This document shows positions 17,561 to 27,120 of a DNA stretch of 64,000 bases, piece after piece. The stretch is taken from NCBI RefSeq assembly GCF_040371085.1, contig NZ_JAMBMT010000001.1, positions 2,790,001 to 2,854,000 of the forward strand, in the 5' to 3' direction. Position 1 is the first letter of the stretch, and each line of letters starts with the position of its first letter. This stretch comes from Psychrobacter sp. AH5 (GTDB lineage: Bacteria; Pseudomonadota; Gammaproteobacteria; Pseudomonadales; Moraxellaceae). The position numbers and the translations under genes are program-made. Under the pieces are notes generated by a model. That model did not search any database and was not told where the DNA came from. It worked only from the letters and a program-made list of their open reading frames with translations.

Positions 17561-19201
17561 TTATGCCATATCTGCACAGTTTTTTAGATATTGCATAAAT
17601 AGCGGCACAGGACGACCAGTAGCGGCTTTTTCTTTACCTGAAAGCCAAGCGGTACCAGCAATATCCAAATGCGCCCATGCTTGACCTTCCTCAATAAAGC
17701 GCGATAAGAAGCAAGCGGCGGTTACCGCGCCTGCGCCTTTACCACCGATATTTTGCATATCGGCGATAGGCGAGTCAAGCAAGGATTGATACTCGTCATC
17801 AAGCGGCATATGCCAGATAAGATCGCCGGATTGGTTGCTAGCGTTTTCTAAGCTAAACAGCACATCTTCATCATTACTAAACACCGCTGAGCGCACGTGA
17901 CCTAGAGCGACTACGCAAGCGCCCGTCAAAGTAGCCACATCAATGATCGCTTTTGGCTGATAGTTTTGCTGCACGTAGCACAGCGTATCACACAATACCA
18001 AACGGCCTTCGGCATCGGTATTTAGAATCTCAACCGACTTACCATTCATCGCTTTGATGATATCACCCGGACGCGTCGCTTCCCCTGATGGCATATTTTC
18101 TGCACAAGCAAGAGCGCCGACGACGTTGATAGGCAAACGCGCTTCACATAAGGCTTGTATAGTACCTAGCACCGCCGCAGAACCGCCCATATCAAATTTC
18201 ATCTCGTCCATCGCCGCACCTGGCTTGATTGAGATACCGCCTGAGTCAAAGGTCACGCCTTTGCCTACTAAGACGATAGGCGCATCAGCGCTGTACTCAC
18301 TTGATTGATCGGCAACTTTGGCTGATTTTTTAGCCGCTTTGATAGGGAGCTTATCGGCGATGGCTTTGATACCGCCAGTGACTTTTGCCGCGCTGTTAGC
18401 ACCCTTAGCAGTAAATTTCGACTGGCCTTGATATTCCATAATCACTAGCTTGCCTTCCTTTACTGAGCCTTTAGAGACCGCTAAAAAGCAGTTCATACCT
18501 AGCGCTGACATCTCCTCTTCACCTAATACAGTGACCTTTAGCACATCAGAGTATTTTTTACCAAGCTCTTGTGCTTGCTCGGCCATAAACGCTGGAAAGC
18601 AGATATTGCCCGGCTCATTAGCCACATCACGAGTCAAGCTTTGACCGATAAATACCGACTGCGCAAAGTCTAGCGCTGACTGTAAACTATCGTCAGCTAA
18701 TAGGTAGATATCACTCAATACGGGCGTGGTTTGCTCAGACTTATATTTATCAAAACGATAAGTTGCGGCTAATAGATTAAGCGCAAATTGACCAAATTCA
18801 TTCTCTTCTAGAGCGTTACCTACGGCGATGGTGATAGAGGAGACGCGCTTATGAGTCGATTGATAGATGGTCTTGGCGACTTTTTGTAGTACGCTATGAT
18901 TAAGCTTATTGGTATCGCCTACGCCTACTAATAACAGCTGTAATGGGTTTTGTTTGCTGGTTTTTTTGTCCCCTGCTAAGGCGTAGTCAGTGACCGTTTC
19001 GCAAGCTTTTCCACTAAAATGCGCCACTTCGATTAGCTGCTCGATACGCTGTTCGTAATCAGCTAGTGCTTCTTTGGCAAGAATGTTTTTATCATTATCG
19101 ACTAAGATGACTAGACAGCTAGAGTCTTTATCTTTGGCTGCTTTTTTTAGTATTTTTTGAGTATGCGTTTTTGGTAGCTGCGCGGTTAATTTGATATTCA
19201 T
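17561..19201 (-). CDS. pepA: Leucyl aminopeptidase PepA (M17 family)
   Basis: PepA is a cytosolic hexameric two-metal aminopeptidase. In E. coli it also acts as an accessory DNA-binding protein in Xer recombination at plasmid sites. The catalytic domain shows LVGKGVTFDSGGISIKPG, MKFDMGGSAAVLG and the diagnostic NTDAEGRL near residue 395. The length of 546 residues is larger than usual, because of a Lys/Ala/Ser-rich insert (about residues 266-300) before the catalytic core. AAGGA lies just upstream of the ATG. The gene is divergent from lptFG, as in E. coli. Confidence 0.95.
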   Translation of the reverse strand: MNIKLTAQLPKTHTQKILKKAAKDKDSSCLVILVDNDKNILAKEALADYEQRIEQLIEVAHFSGKACETVTDYALAGDKKTSKQNPLQLLLVGVGDTNKLNHSVLQKVAKTIYQSTHKRVSSITIAVGNALEENEFGQFALNLLAATYRFDKYKSEQTTPVLSDIYLLADDSLQSALDFAQSVFIGQSLTRDVANEPGNICFPAFMAEQAQELGKKYSDVLKVTVLGEEEMSALGMNCFLAVSKGSVKEGKLVIMEYQGQSKFTAKGANSAAKVTGGIKAIADKLPIKAAKKSAKVADQSSEYSADAPIVLVGKGVTFDSGGISIKPGAAMDEMKFDMGGSAAVLGTIQALCEARLPINVVGALACAENMPSGEATRPGDIIKAMNGKSVEILNTDAEGRLVLCDTLCYVQQNYQPKAIIDVATLTGACVVALGHVRSAVFSNDEDVLFSLENASNQSGDLIWHMPLDDEYQSLLDSPIADMQNIGGKGAGAVTAACFLSRFIEEGQAWAHLDIAGTAWLSGKEKAATGRPVPLFMQYLKNCADMA

Positions 19202-19518
19202 ATATGACGGTCCTTATTAGAATTATGATAAAAAGATTAGTGAGGTCAAAGGCTTGAATAAACCTCGCTGATAGACCTAGCTAATAAACCTACTGGGCTT
19301 GGATTATAGTCTAACATATCGATGATAGCGCGTTTGTTCTGCAAGGGTTAGATAATGTTATTTGTGACTGTTTAGCTAAAGAGCTTGCGGTACTTTTGCA
19401 CACTTTTCACCGTCATCTATCATAAAAACATGCTAGCATTAGCAGTTATGTTTGCCGCTTATACTGGCCTATCCACATTCATCCAAAAAATAAGAAAGAG
19501 GCTGGTTATACAGGTACA
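19202..19518. other. Divergent intergenic region pepA-lptF
   Basis: This region should contain the promoters of pepA-holC and lptF-lptG. One candidate for lptF is listed at 19396-19423. No gene is seen. Confidence 0.6.
19396..19423 (+). promoter_or_regulatory. Candidate lptF promoter
   Basis: TTGCAC and TATCAT are separated by 16 bases and lie about 95 bases before the lptF start. This is a reasonable sigma-70 match. Confidence 0.45.
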
Positions 19519-20853
19519 ATGACCCGCGCCAATCCTAACCTTTATCTAAGAGTCTTTATTGTGATATTACGCCGCTACATGACCCGTCAAGTCGCCTCCA
19601 CTACTGCTTTGGTATTGGGGTTTTTAGTGGTGATGATGCTCGGTGGTCGGCTGATTCGTTACTTTGGCATCGCTGCCGAAGGACGTTTGGATATCAGTTT
19701 GTTGTTCACTATTATCGGCTATAACTTACCTTACTTTTTAGAGCTTATTTTACCGCTATCGTTCTTTATCGCCTTGATGTTAGTGTTTGGTCGCCTCTAT
19801 GTCGATCAAGAAATGGCGGTCATCAATGCCAGCGGCGTCTCAAGAGGTAAGCTTGGACGCTTGATTACGCCTCTTATCCTAGCGCTGTTTGTAGCAGAAG
19901 CGGCATTATCTATAGTCGGTAAACCATGGGGGGTACGCTCCTCTGAGAGTGTTTGGCAGCAGCAAGCGTTGACTAGCGCTTTTGATCTTATCCGGCCCAA
20001 AGAGTTTATTAGTAGTGGTAATTATCATTTGTATGTCGGCAGCCTCAGTGATGATAAAAGTCAATTACAAGACGTGGTGCTTATCCAATCTGGCCCAGCT
20101 ATCAAGCCCTCTACAGTAGATAATAATGCCACAGCGGATACTGCCCAACTGACTGAAAGCGCTGCATTAGCTGAGCAATTACCGCTTGATAAGTTGCCAA
20201 AATCGTTAACCGATAATACCAATCAGCAAATTACAAAAGACACTATCACCTTGGCCAAAAGTGCAAAGCAAGTTGAGAATAGTGCCAGCGGCGTCACGCA
20301 ATTGGACCTGTTTCAAGGTCGACGCTATGAGGTCGGCGCTGGTAGTCTAAAATACAATCAAGTAGGCTTCGATCGTTACCGTATCACTTTGACAGAGTCG
20401 CCAAAAGAAGTGGTCACTGAGGAAAATATCGAGACGCAAGCGATCGCTCCTTTATGGCAAGCGGCAACGGGTAGCACCGCTAATATGGAGGCTAGGCGCG
20501 CCGCTCAAGGGGAGCTGGGTTATCGCTTTGCTCTGCCTTGGCTGATGATTATCGCGCCGATGTTAGCGATACCATTGGCACAAGTCAAACCACGCCAAGG
20601 TCGCTGGTTACGACTGTTTCCGGCGATTTTATTATTTGTCAGCTGCGCGCTTGGGATAATTTCTCTGAAAAACGCCGTCGCTAAAGGCAGCGTCAGTGTC
20701 TTCTCATACGCTTGGCTAATCATAGGCTTTATGGCCTTAGCGCTATATCTGAACTGGGGCAGCCGCATTCAGCACCGTCTGCGTTTTCGCTCTAGTGCGA
20801 AAGAAGAGGTTAATACTGACGCTAATAACAAGTCAAATGGAGGGTCGTTATAA
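19519..20853 (+). CDS. lptF: LPS export permease LptF
   Basis: LptF is one of the two membrane subunits of the LptB2FG ABC transporter that extracts lipopolysaccharide from the inner membrane. Three N-terminal membrane helices are visible, including YNLPYFLELILPLSFFIALML. A large periplasmic beta-jellyroll domain follows (about residues 130-320), and three C-terminal helices end the protein. The 444 residues exceed the usual 366 because the periplasmic domain carries an extended Thr/Asp/Ala-rich insert (about 195-260). The stop codon overlaps the lptG start by one base (TAATG). Confidence 0.92.
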   Translation: MTRANPNLYLRVFIVILRRYMTRQVASTTALVLGFLVVMMLGGRLIRYFGIAAEGRLDISLLFTIIGYNLPYFLELILPLSFFIALMLVFGRLYVDQEMAVINASGVSRGKLGRLITPLILALFVAEAALSIVGKPWGVRSSESVWQQQALTSAFDLIRPKEFISSGNYHLYVGSLSDDKSQLQDVVLIQSGPAIKPSTVDNNATADTAQLTESAALAEQLPLDKLPKSLTDNTNQQITKDTITLAKSAKQVENSASGVTQLDLFQGRRYEVGAGSLKYNQVGFDRYRITLTESPKEVVTEENIETQAIAPLWQAATGSTANMEARRAAQGELGYRFALPWLMIIAPMLAIPLAQVKPRQGRWLRLFPAILLFVSCALGIISLKNAVAKGSVSVFSYAWLIIGFMALALYLNWGSRIQHRLRFRSSAKEEVNTDANNKSNGGSL

Positions 20854-22058
20854 TGCGCTCGTTATCTACCTCCAAAAATAAGACGCTGACATTAGCCAAA
20901 AAACCAAACAACCTAAAGGTGCTCAGCCGTTACGTCAAGCTTAATGCGCTGTTAGCGATAGTTGCAGCGGTAGTGGGCTTATGGGCGCTACAAGTATTAT
21001 TTTCTTATTTGTCTGAGCTTGATTCGTTGAGTGATAGCTATACTATGAGCGAGGCGCTTAAATATATCTTTTATCGCTCGCCGTACTTTTTGGAGGAGTT
21101 TATTCCGACCGGAGCGCTGCTTGGCGCGGTGGTTGGTCTAGGGCTACTGGCCAATAAAAGCGAGCTGGTCGTGATGCGCGCCTCCGGCGTCAGTGTCTAT
21201 CGTATCGTGGGCTGGGTGCTACAACCTGCCTTAATATTTGTCATCTTAGCGCTGATTATTAATCAGTTTATTTTGCCGACGACCAATCAGTTGGCGAATG
21301 AGATCGATAATAAAGATAATAGCGCTTTGATTACTTCGGTTCGCGGTTATTGGACTATGCAGCCAAGCTTTGATAGCACTGCTAACGCTGCTGAGCCTAA
21401 TGGTAGTGATATTCTGTATATCGACTACGCGGATGTCGAGGGTAATATTGGTGAAGTGAAGCGTTGGCGTTTAGATAAAAACGGTAATCTACAAACCGCT
21501 ATTCGTGCACAAGGCGGCAAATATACTAGGCGACAACTACTAAGCCAAACGAGCGATAATACCAGCGCGCAATATCGCTATGATTGGCAGCTCAATAATG
21601 TCACCAAGCTAACTATTAGCCAAGGCGCTAGTAGTAGTCAAGATAGCACTGCATCAGATACGCTAAGCCTACCTTTCGCACCAGAATCGGTTTATCTATT
21701 GACCCGCGATGCTGAGGATTTGTCACTGACGCAGTTATATGAGCATCGTCAATTTATGCGCCAGCAAGGCAAGCGCTCATTGACTCACGAGCTCGCTTTT
21801 TGGCAAAAGCTGCTATCGCCTTTATCGATACTATCGCTAGTGATTGTCGCTTGCTCGTTTGTCTTTGGCTCGCTACGTACCCATAGTTTGGGCTTGCGTA
21901 TTGTGGTTGCGCTGCTATTTGGCTTGTTGTTCAGCTATATTCAAGATTTGGTCGGTTTTGTATCTTTAGCAACCGGATTCTCGCCTTTTGTAATGGTGCT
22001 ACTGCCTATTATTATCAGCGCGGTATTAGGTGGCTATCTGCTAAAAAGGCAAATGTAA
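20853..22058 (+). CDS. lptG: LPS export permease LptG
   Basis: LptG is the partner of LptF in the inner-membrane lipopolysaccharide transporter. The 401-residue protein has the family pattern: N-terminal helices with YIFYRSPYFLEEFIPTGALLGAVVGLG, the NKSELVVMRASGVSVYRI coupling region that contacts LptB, a periplasmic domain, and three C-terminal helices. GGAGGG lies 9 bases before the ATG, which overlaps the lptF stop. The pair is translationally coupled. A strong terminator follows. Confidence 0.94.
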   Translation: MRSLSTSKNKTLTLAKKPNNLKVLSRYVKLNALLAIVAAVVGLWALQVLFSYLSELDSLSDSYTMSEALKYIFYRSPYFLEEFIPTGALLGAVVGLGLLANKSELVVMRASGVSVYRIVGWVLQPALIFVILALIINQFILPTTNQLANEIDNKDNSALITSVRGYWTMQPSFDSTANAAEPNGSDILYIDYADVEGNIGEVKRWRLDKNGNLQTAIRAQGGKYTRRQLLSQTSDNTSAQYRYDWQLNNVTKLTISQGASSSQDSTASDTLSLPFAPESVYLLTRDAEDLSLTQLYEHRQFMRQQGKRSLTHELAFWQKLLSPLSILSLVIVACSFVFGSLRTHSLGLRIVVALLFGLLFSYIQDLVGFVSLATGFSPFVMVLLPIIISAVLGGYLLKRQM

Positions 22059-22086
22059 CTGAGTATAGCTTAAAAATGCTACAGTT

Positions 22087-22129
22087 AAAAAAGCACGCTA
22101 AGACTTTATAGTCTTAGCGTGCTTTTTTA
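22087..22129. terminator. Terminator after lptG
   Basis: A perfect long stem, AAAAAAGCACGCTAAGACT and its complement, has a 4-base loop and a T-run on both sides when read in either direction. It can also serve the convergent methyltransferase gene. Confidence 0.92.
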
Positions 22130-22152
22130 TTACTCTTTAATCTTAACGAAAA

Positions 22153-22773
22153 CTACTCTTTAACCGCCATAGTAATAGTATAAGTCTTGCCTTGTTTTAC
22201 CTTGTCACTATTGCCAAACACTTCAGTAAACGAGCGTTTCATAAATTGGCGCAGACCATTGATAGTCACTACATAAAAACGACCGCCTTGGCGCATACGT
22301 GCATAAGCATCAAGAAAATATAAATAATGCTGCTCTTTACCTACTTTGGCAGGCAAGTTTGACATCACTAAACTAAAGTCTTTATCCGCCGCCACATGAT
22401 TAAAGCCGTTTGATAAATGCACATCGACGTTAGTCAAGCCGTTGTTTTCGCAATTGCGCCGCGCATACTCTACCGCCATAAAGTCTTTATCAATTAAAGT
22501 ATGCTGACCATTCGGGCACTCGCGCGCTGCCGTCATACCAAGCACCCCATAACCACAGCCCAAATCTATCGAATCATCATCTTGTTGAAAGTCAATATAA
22601 TCGAGTAGCATCAGGCTACCGTCATCAAGCTTTTGCGGGGAAAAAATACCCCAAGTGGTGGCAAAATCAAAAGGCTTGCCGAGTACCTCTTGACGAAAAT
22701 GAATATCTTCGCGCCAGTGTTCAGCGTTTTTTAGTAGCTCAGCAGGGGGGCGATGATTTGTAGAGTGGCTCAT
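22153..22773 (-). CDS. RsmC-like class I SAM-dependent methyltransferase
   Basis: This 206-residue methyltransferase of the MTS (small methyltransferase) group resembles the C-terminal half of RsmC. The N-terminal AEHWREDIHFRQEVLGKPFDFATTWGIFSP precedes the SAM motif DLGCGYGVLG (about 72-81). The acidic motif LIDKD and the motif IV region SNLPAKVGKEQ follow. RsmC-type enzymes carry NPPF at motif IV. Here NLPA replaces it, which may change the substrate or activity. An rRNA target is plausible but not shown. It is convergent with lptG. Confidence 0.85.
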   Translation of the reverse strand: MSHSTNHRPPAELLKNAEHWREDIHFRQEVLGKPFDFATTWGIFSPQKLDDGSLMLLDYIDFQQDDDSIDLGCGYGVLGMTAARECPNGQHTLIDKDFMAVEYARRNCENNGLTNVDVHLSNGFNHVAADKDFSLVMSNLPAKVGKEQHYLYFLDAYARMRQGGRFYVVTINGLRQFMKRSFTEVFGNSDKVKQGKTYTITMAVKE

Positions 22774-22936
22774 GAAATTCTCAGATAATTATTGAGTAAA
22801 AGGTTAAAAACTTGCAGAGATAAGCTTATAAGTTAAGGCGTATTGTAGCCCTAAAAGGCCAGTATTGCAGCTATGGATTTAAGTGATTTGTAGGACTAGA
22901 GATGACAAAAACGTGAAGTATTATCAAAAGGTGATG

Positions 22937-23374
22937 TTATTTTGAGTTATCATCTGTCTTAAACGGCTCAGAGAACTGCAATATCAAAAAACTCACTACT
23001 GATAAAATTATAGCAATCTCATAACGACTGTAAGCTACGGAGATGCCGATAGCGCCAGTATTCCAAAGCCCAGCCGCGGTAGCCGTGCCTTTGACACTGC
23101 CACTACTCTTAAAAATAGCGCCACCACCGATAAAGCCCATACCGGTGATGATAGCGTACATAATACGTGCCTCAGCGTCGCCTTCTTGATAAATATCGCG
23201 GCCGACTAGCATAAAGGCGCAAGAGGCAATACACACCAAAGGAAAGGTTCTAAGGCCTGCGCCGCTATCTTTCATCTCGCGGTTAAGGGCAATGGGTAGC
23301 GATAATATAAAAGCAATACCTAATTGAAAGAAGTGATATTTCATCAAATCCATATCAATATCGAAGCCAAACAT
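22937..23374 (-). CDS. MgtC/SapB family membrane protein
   Basis: This 145-residue inner-membrane protein has four to five hydrophobic segments and the MgtC family pattern: LALNREMKDSGAGLRTFPLVCIASC near the N-terminus, and GMGFIGGGAIFKSSGSVKGTATAAGLWNTGAIG in the middle. It lacks the soluble C-terminal domain of Salmonella MgtC, so it is the short form. In pathogens MgtC affects growth at low Mg2+ through the F-ATPase. The role of short forms is not settled. The SD is a perfect AAGGAGGTGA. Confidence 0.9.
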   Translation of the reverse strand: MFGFDIDMDLMKYHFFQLGIAFILSLPIALNREMKDSGAGLRTFPLVCIASCAFMLVGRDIYQEGDAEARIMYAIITGMGFIGGGAIFKSSGSVKGTATAAGLWNTGAIGISVAYSRYEIAIILSVVSFLILQFSEPFKTDDNSK

Positions 23375-23512
23375 AGCTCACCTCCTTGTCTATAACAGTA
23401 ACACGGCCTAGACTCTATTATAAATAGTGTGGCGACTGCGGTGTCGGTTTTTAGTTAAGGATTTGAATGGATTTTTTTGTGGAGTATGCTTTGAGTGGAT
23501 ATTTTTATAATT

Positions 23513-23851
23513 TTACCCTCGCAAATGCTTTTTTAGCAGATGATCAAATATAAATGGGCCAAAGGGTAAAAACGAGCCAAGCACCCCAGCAGGTAATGCC
23601 CAAAGCGGCAGTTTTATTTTACTCGCAGCATAAATAAGTATTAGGATATAAGCGATAAATAAGGCTCCATGCGCCATACCGATATATCTCACAGGTTCAG
23701 GAATATCCAGCAGATACTTTAGCGGCATAGCAATACCTAGCAGCAACAAAAAAGACGTGCCTTCTAAATAACCCATAATAGTTAAAGTTTTGAGTGCAGA
23801 GTTTTGACTGTTTGTTAGAGTAGGCAGGCTAGATGCCTGAGCTTGCGACAC
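23513..23851 (-). CDS. DUF3817 family membrane protein
   Basis: This 112-residue membrane protein has three or four hydrophobic segments and the DUF3817 signature: YLEGTSFLLLLGIAMPLKYL, then VRYIGMAHGALFIAYI, and PFGPFIFDHLLKK at the C-terminus. Its function is unknown. The start is GTG at 23851, supported by AAGGAA 7 bases upstream; no upstream ATG exists in frame. It lies between the MgtC-like gene and xerD on the same strand. Confidence 0.85.
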   Translation of the reverse strand: MSQAQASSLPTLTNSQNSALKTLTIMGYLEGTSFLLLLGIAMPLKYLLDIPEPVRYIGMAHGALFIAYILILIYAASKIKLPLWALPAGVLGSFLPFGPFIFDHLLKKHLRG

Positions 23852-23889
23852 TTTATATTCCTTTTACGACCATTAATAAATATTTAATT

Positions 23890-24828
23890 CTAGCCACGCG
23901 GATGATGCTCAGCATGCAATTTTTGCAATCTTGCGGTCGCCACGTGGGTATAAATTTGCGTGGTTGATAAATCACTATGACCTAATAATAACTGTACGCT
24001 ACGCAGATCCGCACCATGATTGAGCAGGTGAGTAGCAAAGGCATGACGTAAAGTATGCGGCGATAAATCCTTATCGATACTAGCGACTTTGGCATATTTT
24101 TTTAATAAGTACCAAAAATTCTGCCTGGTCATATAACCGCCTTGCGCCGTCAAAAATACCGCTTGGCAATTGCCTGATTTCAAATGCGCGATTAAATCAC
24201 CACGACCATGAGTCAGATAATCCTCCAAGGCGTCTGCTGCATATTCTCCCAATGGCACGAGCCGCGTCTTATTACCTTTACCAGTGATTTGTAGCCAACC
24301 TGAGTTTAGATTGACTTGCTCTAATGATAAATTGACCAGCTCACTGACGCGTAGGCCACAAGCATAGAGTACCTCCAGCATGGCTTTATCACGTAATCCT
24401 AAAGCGGTGCTGGTATCAGGGGCCGCGAGCAAATTATCAACATCCGCCTCGCTTAAGTCTTTGGGTAGTGGACGACCTAGCTTTGGGGTTTTGATCCGCT
24501 CGCAAGGGTTGTCTTCGCGTAGATTGCTAGCGATCATCCAAAGATAGAATTGGCGTAGGCTTGAGAGCATCCGCGCCTGCGTGCGCGGCGTTTTGCCTTC
24601 TTGGGTCAGTAAGGATAGGCAATGTAATACTTCTGCAGCCTGCCACTGCGTCAGTGCTTTATGCTGAGTAAGCTCACATGAGCGCAAATCGCGCACATAA
24701 GCGTTGCGAGTGCGCGTTGCCAGTCCGCGGGCTAGCATCGCTTGGCGAAACTCAGTGATATAGGCTGGTTCATCATCAACGGCTAGTGCTTTGGGTTGAC
24801 GTTGTTGTACGGCGCGATCACGGCTCAT
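23890..24828 (-). CDS. xerD: Tyrosine recombinase XerD
   Basis: XerD acts with XerC and FtsK at dif to resolve chromosome dimers. The N-terminal SAM-like core-binding domain (residues 20-115, with LSSLRQFYLWMIASNLREDNPCE) is followed by the catalytic domain. The first catalytic Arg lies in CGLRVSEL near 160. The HTLRHAFATHLLNHGADLRSVQ block lies near 258, and the terminal GHSDLSTTQIYTHVA block contains the nucleophilic Tyr near 291. PKLGRPLPKDLSEADVD is typical of XerD over XerC. At 312 residues it is slightly longer than usual, by an N-terminal extension. No dif site was seen in the window. Confidence 0.93.
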   Translation of the reverse strand: MSRDRAVQQRQPKALAVDDEPAYITEFRQAMLARGLATRTRNAYVRDLRSCELTQHKALTQWQAAEVLHCLSLLTQEGKTPRTQARMLSSLRQFYLWMIASNLREDNPCERIKTPKLGRPLPKDLSEADVDNLLAAPDTSTALGLRDKAMLEVLYACGLRVSELVNLSLEQVNLNSGWLQITGKGNKTRLVPLGEYAADALEDYLTHGRGDLIAHLKSGNCQAVFLTAQGGYMTRQNFWYLLKKYAKVASIDKDLSPHTLRHAFATHLLNHGADLRSVQLLLGHSDLSTTQIYTHVATARLQKLHAEHHPRG

Positions 24829-24889
24829 AGAATGTACTCACTAAACACTATAAAGAAGCAGGTAGGATGCGCCCCGCACACCATGAAAG

Positions 24890-26080
24890 CTAAGGCTTTC
24901 TTACCAAACACCACAAAGAAGTAATCTCGTTACTACGCGCTGCATATAGCGGATCAGTTTTATCTTGACTACGACCGTGCTTAGGCTCAGTATCAAGACG
25001 GTATTTTATGGACAGATCTGCATCTATAAACCAGCTTAATAATTCATCACGGCTACGCAGCTGCAAATGCTCAGCTAAGTCTGACAAAATCAGCCAAATC
25101 TCTCCTTGCTCGGCTAGATGTTGTGTTGCGCCCTGCAATAATCCACGCAGCATCTTGCTTTGTTCATCATAAACGGAATATTCAAGCGGCGAGGTTGGTT
25201 TGGCAGGTAGCCAAGGCGGATTACAAACGATCAAATTAGCTAACGGTGCGTCAGTAGGAAATAGATCGGCTTGCTGCAGCTGCACACTATCTAATTTTGA
25301 ACGCTCAAAGTTATCTTCAGCACACGTAAGTGCGCGTGGATTTAAGTCTGTGGCGATAATTTGTTTTATGCCGCGCTGGGCTAAAACTATTGCCAACAAT
25401 CCGGTACCGGTGCCGATGTCATAAGCGGTAGCACAATCATCAGGCGAAGGCGCAGCAAGCAGTAGCTGTACATATTCGTGACGGGTGGGCGCAAAGACAC
25501 CATAATGCGGAAATATCGATAAGTCTAAAGCCTTAATCGGCACACCTTTGTCGCGCCAGCCTGCCGCGCCTAAGGCCCCTTGCAAATCACGAAACGACAG
25601 TACACACGTCTTATCTTCTTTATCTAGCGCTCCAAAAGCGGCTATACAAGCCTTATTAAACTCAGGAGCACGGCGCAGTTGGCTAATATAATCAGCATCA
25701 AGCTCTAGTAGCAAACGGCTTAACAGGCGTGAGCGCTGAGCGGTAGTTTGGCGCTGCTGATGAAACAGGTTTGGAATATCTTTTGATTTCTCTATGGACT
25801 GACTGGCGGCTTTGCTTAATCTACGTTTTTCAGAACGCTGTTCTGTGCGCTCAATACGGCGGGTAATAGCTTGCAATAGTTGCCGCGCATTATGAAAATC
25901 GCCACGATAGAGCATCGAAGTACCGGCGCAGGCCAGCCGATAAGCTTCATCCGCTGTAGTTTTATCATCGACTAACACCAGACGCGCAGGCGGTAGATGA
26001 GCACTTGCAGATAACCAGCGAGCATGATGTAAATCGTTATTCTCAGACCACTGCACATACTGCTTTTCTATGGCTATCAC
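24890..26080 (-). CDS. SAM-dependent methyltransferase of the HemK/RlmG-like type
   Basis: This 396-residue protein has a C-terminal class I methyltransferase domain. SAM motif I is YDIGTGTGLLAIVL, motif II holds IIATDLNPRALTCAEDN, and motif IV is CNPPWLP, as in N-methyltransferases acting on glutamine or nucleic-acid bases. Just before the domain is HYGVFAPTRHEYVQLLLAAP, as in HemK/RlmG-type proteins. The N-terminal 170 residues form a helical, charged domain that I do not recognise. The start is GTG at 26080 with AAGG upstream; the first in-frame ATG is more than 50 codons further on. The substrate cannot be assigned. Confidence 0.82.
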   Translation of the reverse strand: MIAIEKQYVQWSENNDLHHARWLSASAHLPPARLVLVDDKTTADEAYRLACAGTSMLYRGDFHNARQLLQAITRRIERTEQRSEKRRLSKAASQSIEKSKDIPNLFHQQRQTTAQRSRLLSRLLLELDADYISQLRRAPEFNKACIAAFGALDKEDKTCVLSFRDLQGALGAAGWRDKGVPIKALDLSIFPHYGVFAPTRHEYVQLLLAAPSPDDCATAYDIGTGTGLLAIVLAQRGIKQIIATDLNPRALTCAEDNFERSKLDSVQLQQADLFPTDAPLANLIVCNPPWLPAKPTSPLEYSVYDEQSKMLRGLLQGATQHLAEQGEIWLILSDLAEHLQLRSRDELLSWFIDADLSIKYRLDTEPKHGRSQDKTDPLYAARSNEITSLWCLVRKP

Positions 26081-26152
26081 ATCATCTACCTTTATTTTAT
26101 GGATGAGGCTTTCCTTACAATACGCTAAATATTAAACAATACGCACTAAACA

Positions 26153-26503
26153 TCAGGCACTCTTTTTCTTCACTAAATAACGATATAGCGTTGCGCTAGA
26201 CGGTTCATTGGCATCGCTGTCAATAGTAATCTCATCAGGATCTACTACTAGATCTACCTTTTCAGCGACGGTTTCTTGATGAACCAATTCATGACCTAAA
26301 TGGCGACAAAAGTTAGGAATATCGCGAGTCGTCGCCGGATCGGTCGCCAGTATTTCGATGATCTCACCGTTATCCGCTTGGCGAATAGTACGATGCAGCA
26401 TCATGACAGGCTCTGGACAAATCAGTCCTTGCGTATCCAAATGATGGTTGATTAGAGTGTTTGCTATAGAAGTCGTCATAGTCGTAGCTTTATAAATAGT
26501 CAT
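26153..26503 (-). CDS. tusA: TusA/SirA-like sulfurtransferase
   Basis: TusA relays sulfur from IscS for tRNA thiolation and other sulfur pathways. The family signature [21 protein letters not shown] with the active cysteine (C29 in CPEP) is present, followed by [24 protein letters not shown]. At 116 residues it is longer than E. coli TusA (81): it has an N-terminal 10-20 residues and a C-terminal acidic extension ending in basic residues. The start could also be the ATG at 26479, which would give a more usual N-terminus. Neither start has a strong SD. Confidence 0.87.
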   Translation of the reverse strand: MTIYKATTMTTSIANTLINHHLDTQGLICPEPVMMLHRTIRQADNGEIIEILATDPATTRDIPNFCRHLGHELVHQETVAEKVDLVVDPDEITIDSDANEPSSATLYRYLVKKKSA

Positions 26504-26553
26504 TAAATGAGTGTTAAAAGGCTAAAAGGTTATAAAAAAACTAGCTGCTTAAA

Positions 26554-27081
26554 TTAAGCATTAGGAGGTGTCTGTTCAAAATATTTTGCATTGTTAACTG
26601 TCGCTACATCGCTGTTAGTCTCACTTTCGGTCTCTGCCTCAACAAAATCGAAAAAGCGCTTAAAGCTGACTTTAAATAAAAAAGCCACGCCAAGCCAAGA
26701 AGCCAATCCTAACCAAGCGGTATCGGCAAATAACAGCCCGCCGATAAGAATAATGCTTGAGACCCCAATAGTCATAATGACCATCGATGACTGACTGAGA
26801 CGATAGCGATAAATCACGAACGCATTATAAATAGTGATCGGAATCGTCAGCGCGATTAGAATAAAAGGCAAATTATAAAATAGTCGATACAGTAGCTGAT
26901 TGTCATGAAAGATTTTGATACTAGCGATAGTGCCAAACACCACAAAAGCCACTAACGCCGCCAATATCATATAAATGGCGATCTTGTTGGCCTTTTGCGC
27001 GCCTTTGATACGGGCGATAGCTAGCGGAGGGATACCATAAGGGCTTGCTTGGTGCGGGGCAGTGGTCATAAGATCAGTCAT
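26554..27081 (-). CDS. Predicted four-helix membrane protein, function unknown
   Basis: I do not recognise this family. The 175 residues show four hydrophobic segments: about 34-54, 68-90, 100-118 and 122-138. They are flanked by a short polar N-terminus and an acidic C-terminal tail (VEAETESETNSD). The second helix is bounded by positive residues (YRYRLS). It lies between ruvX and the tusA-like gene on the same strand, with 39-50 bases on each side, so it is probably in the same transcript. Confidence 0.75.
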   Translation of the reverse strand: MTDLMTTAPHQASPYGIPPLAIARIKGAQKANKIAIYMILAALVAFVVFGTIASIKIFHDNQLLYRLFYNLPFILIALTIPITIYNAFVIYRYRLSQSSMVIMTIGVSSIILIGGLLFADTAWLGLASWLGVAFLFKVSFKRFFDFVEAETESETNSDVATVNNAKYFEQTPPNA

Positions 27082-27120
27082 TTATCCGTATAAAATTAAC
27101 AGAGATTAAAGTAAGGTTGG

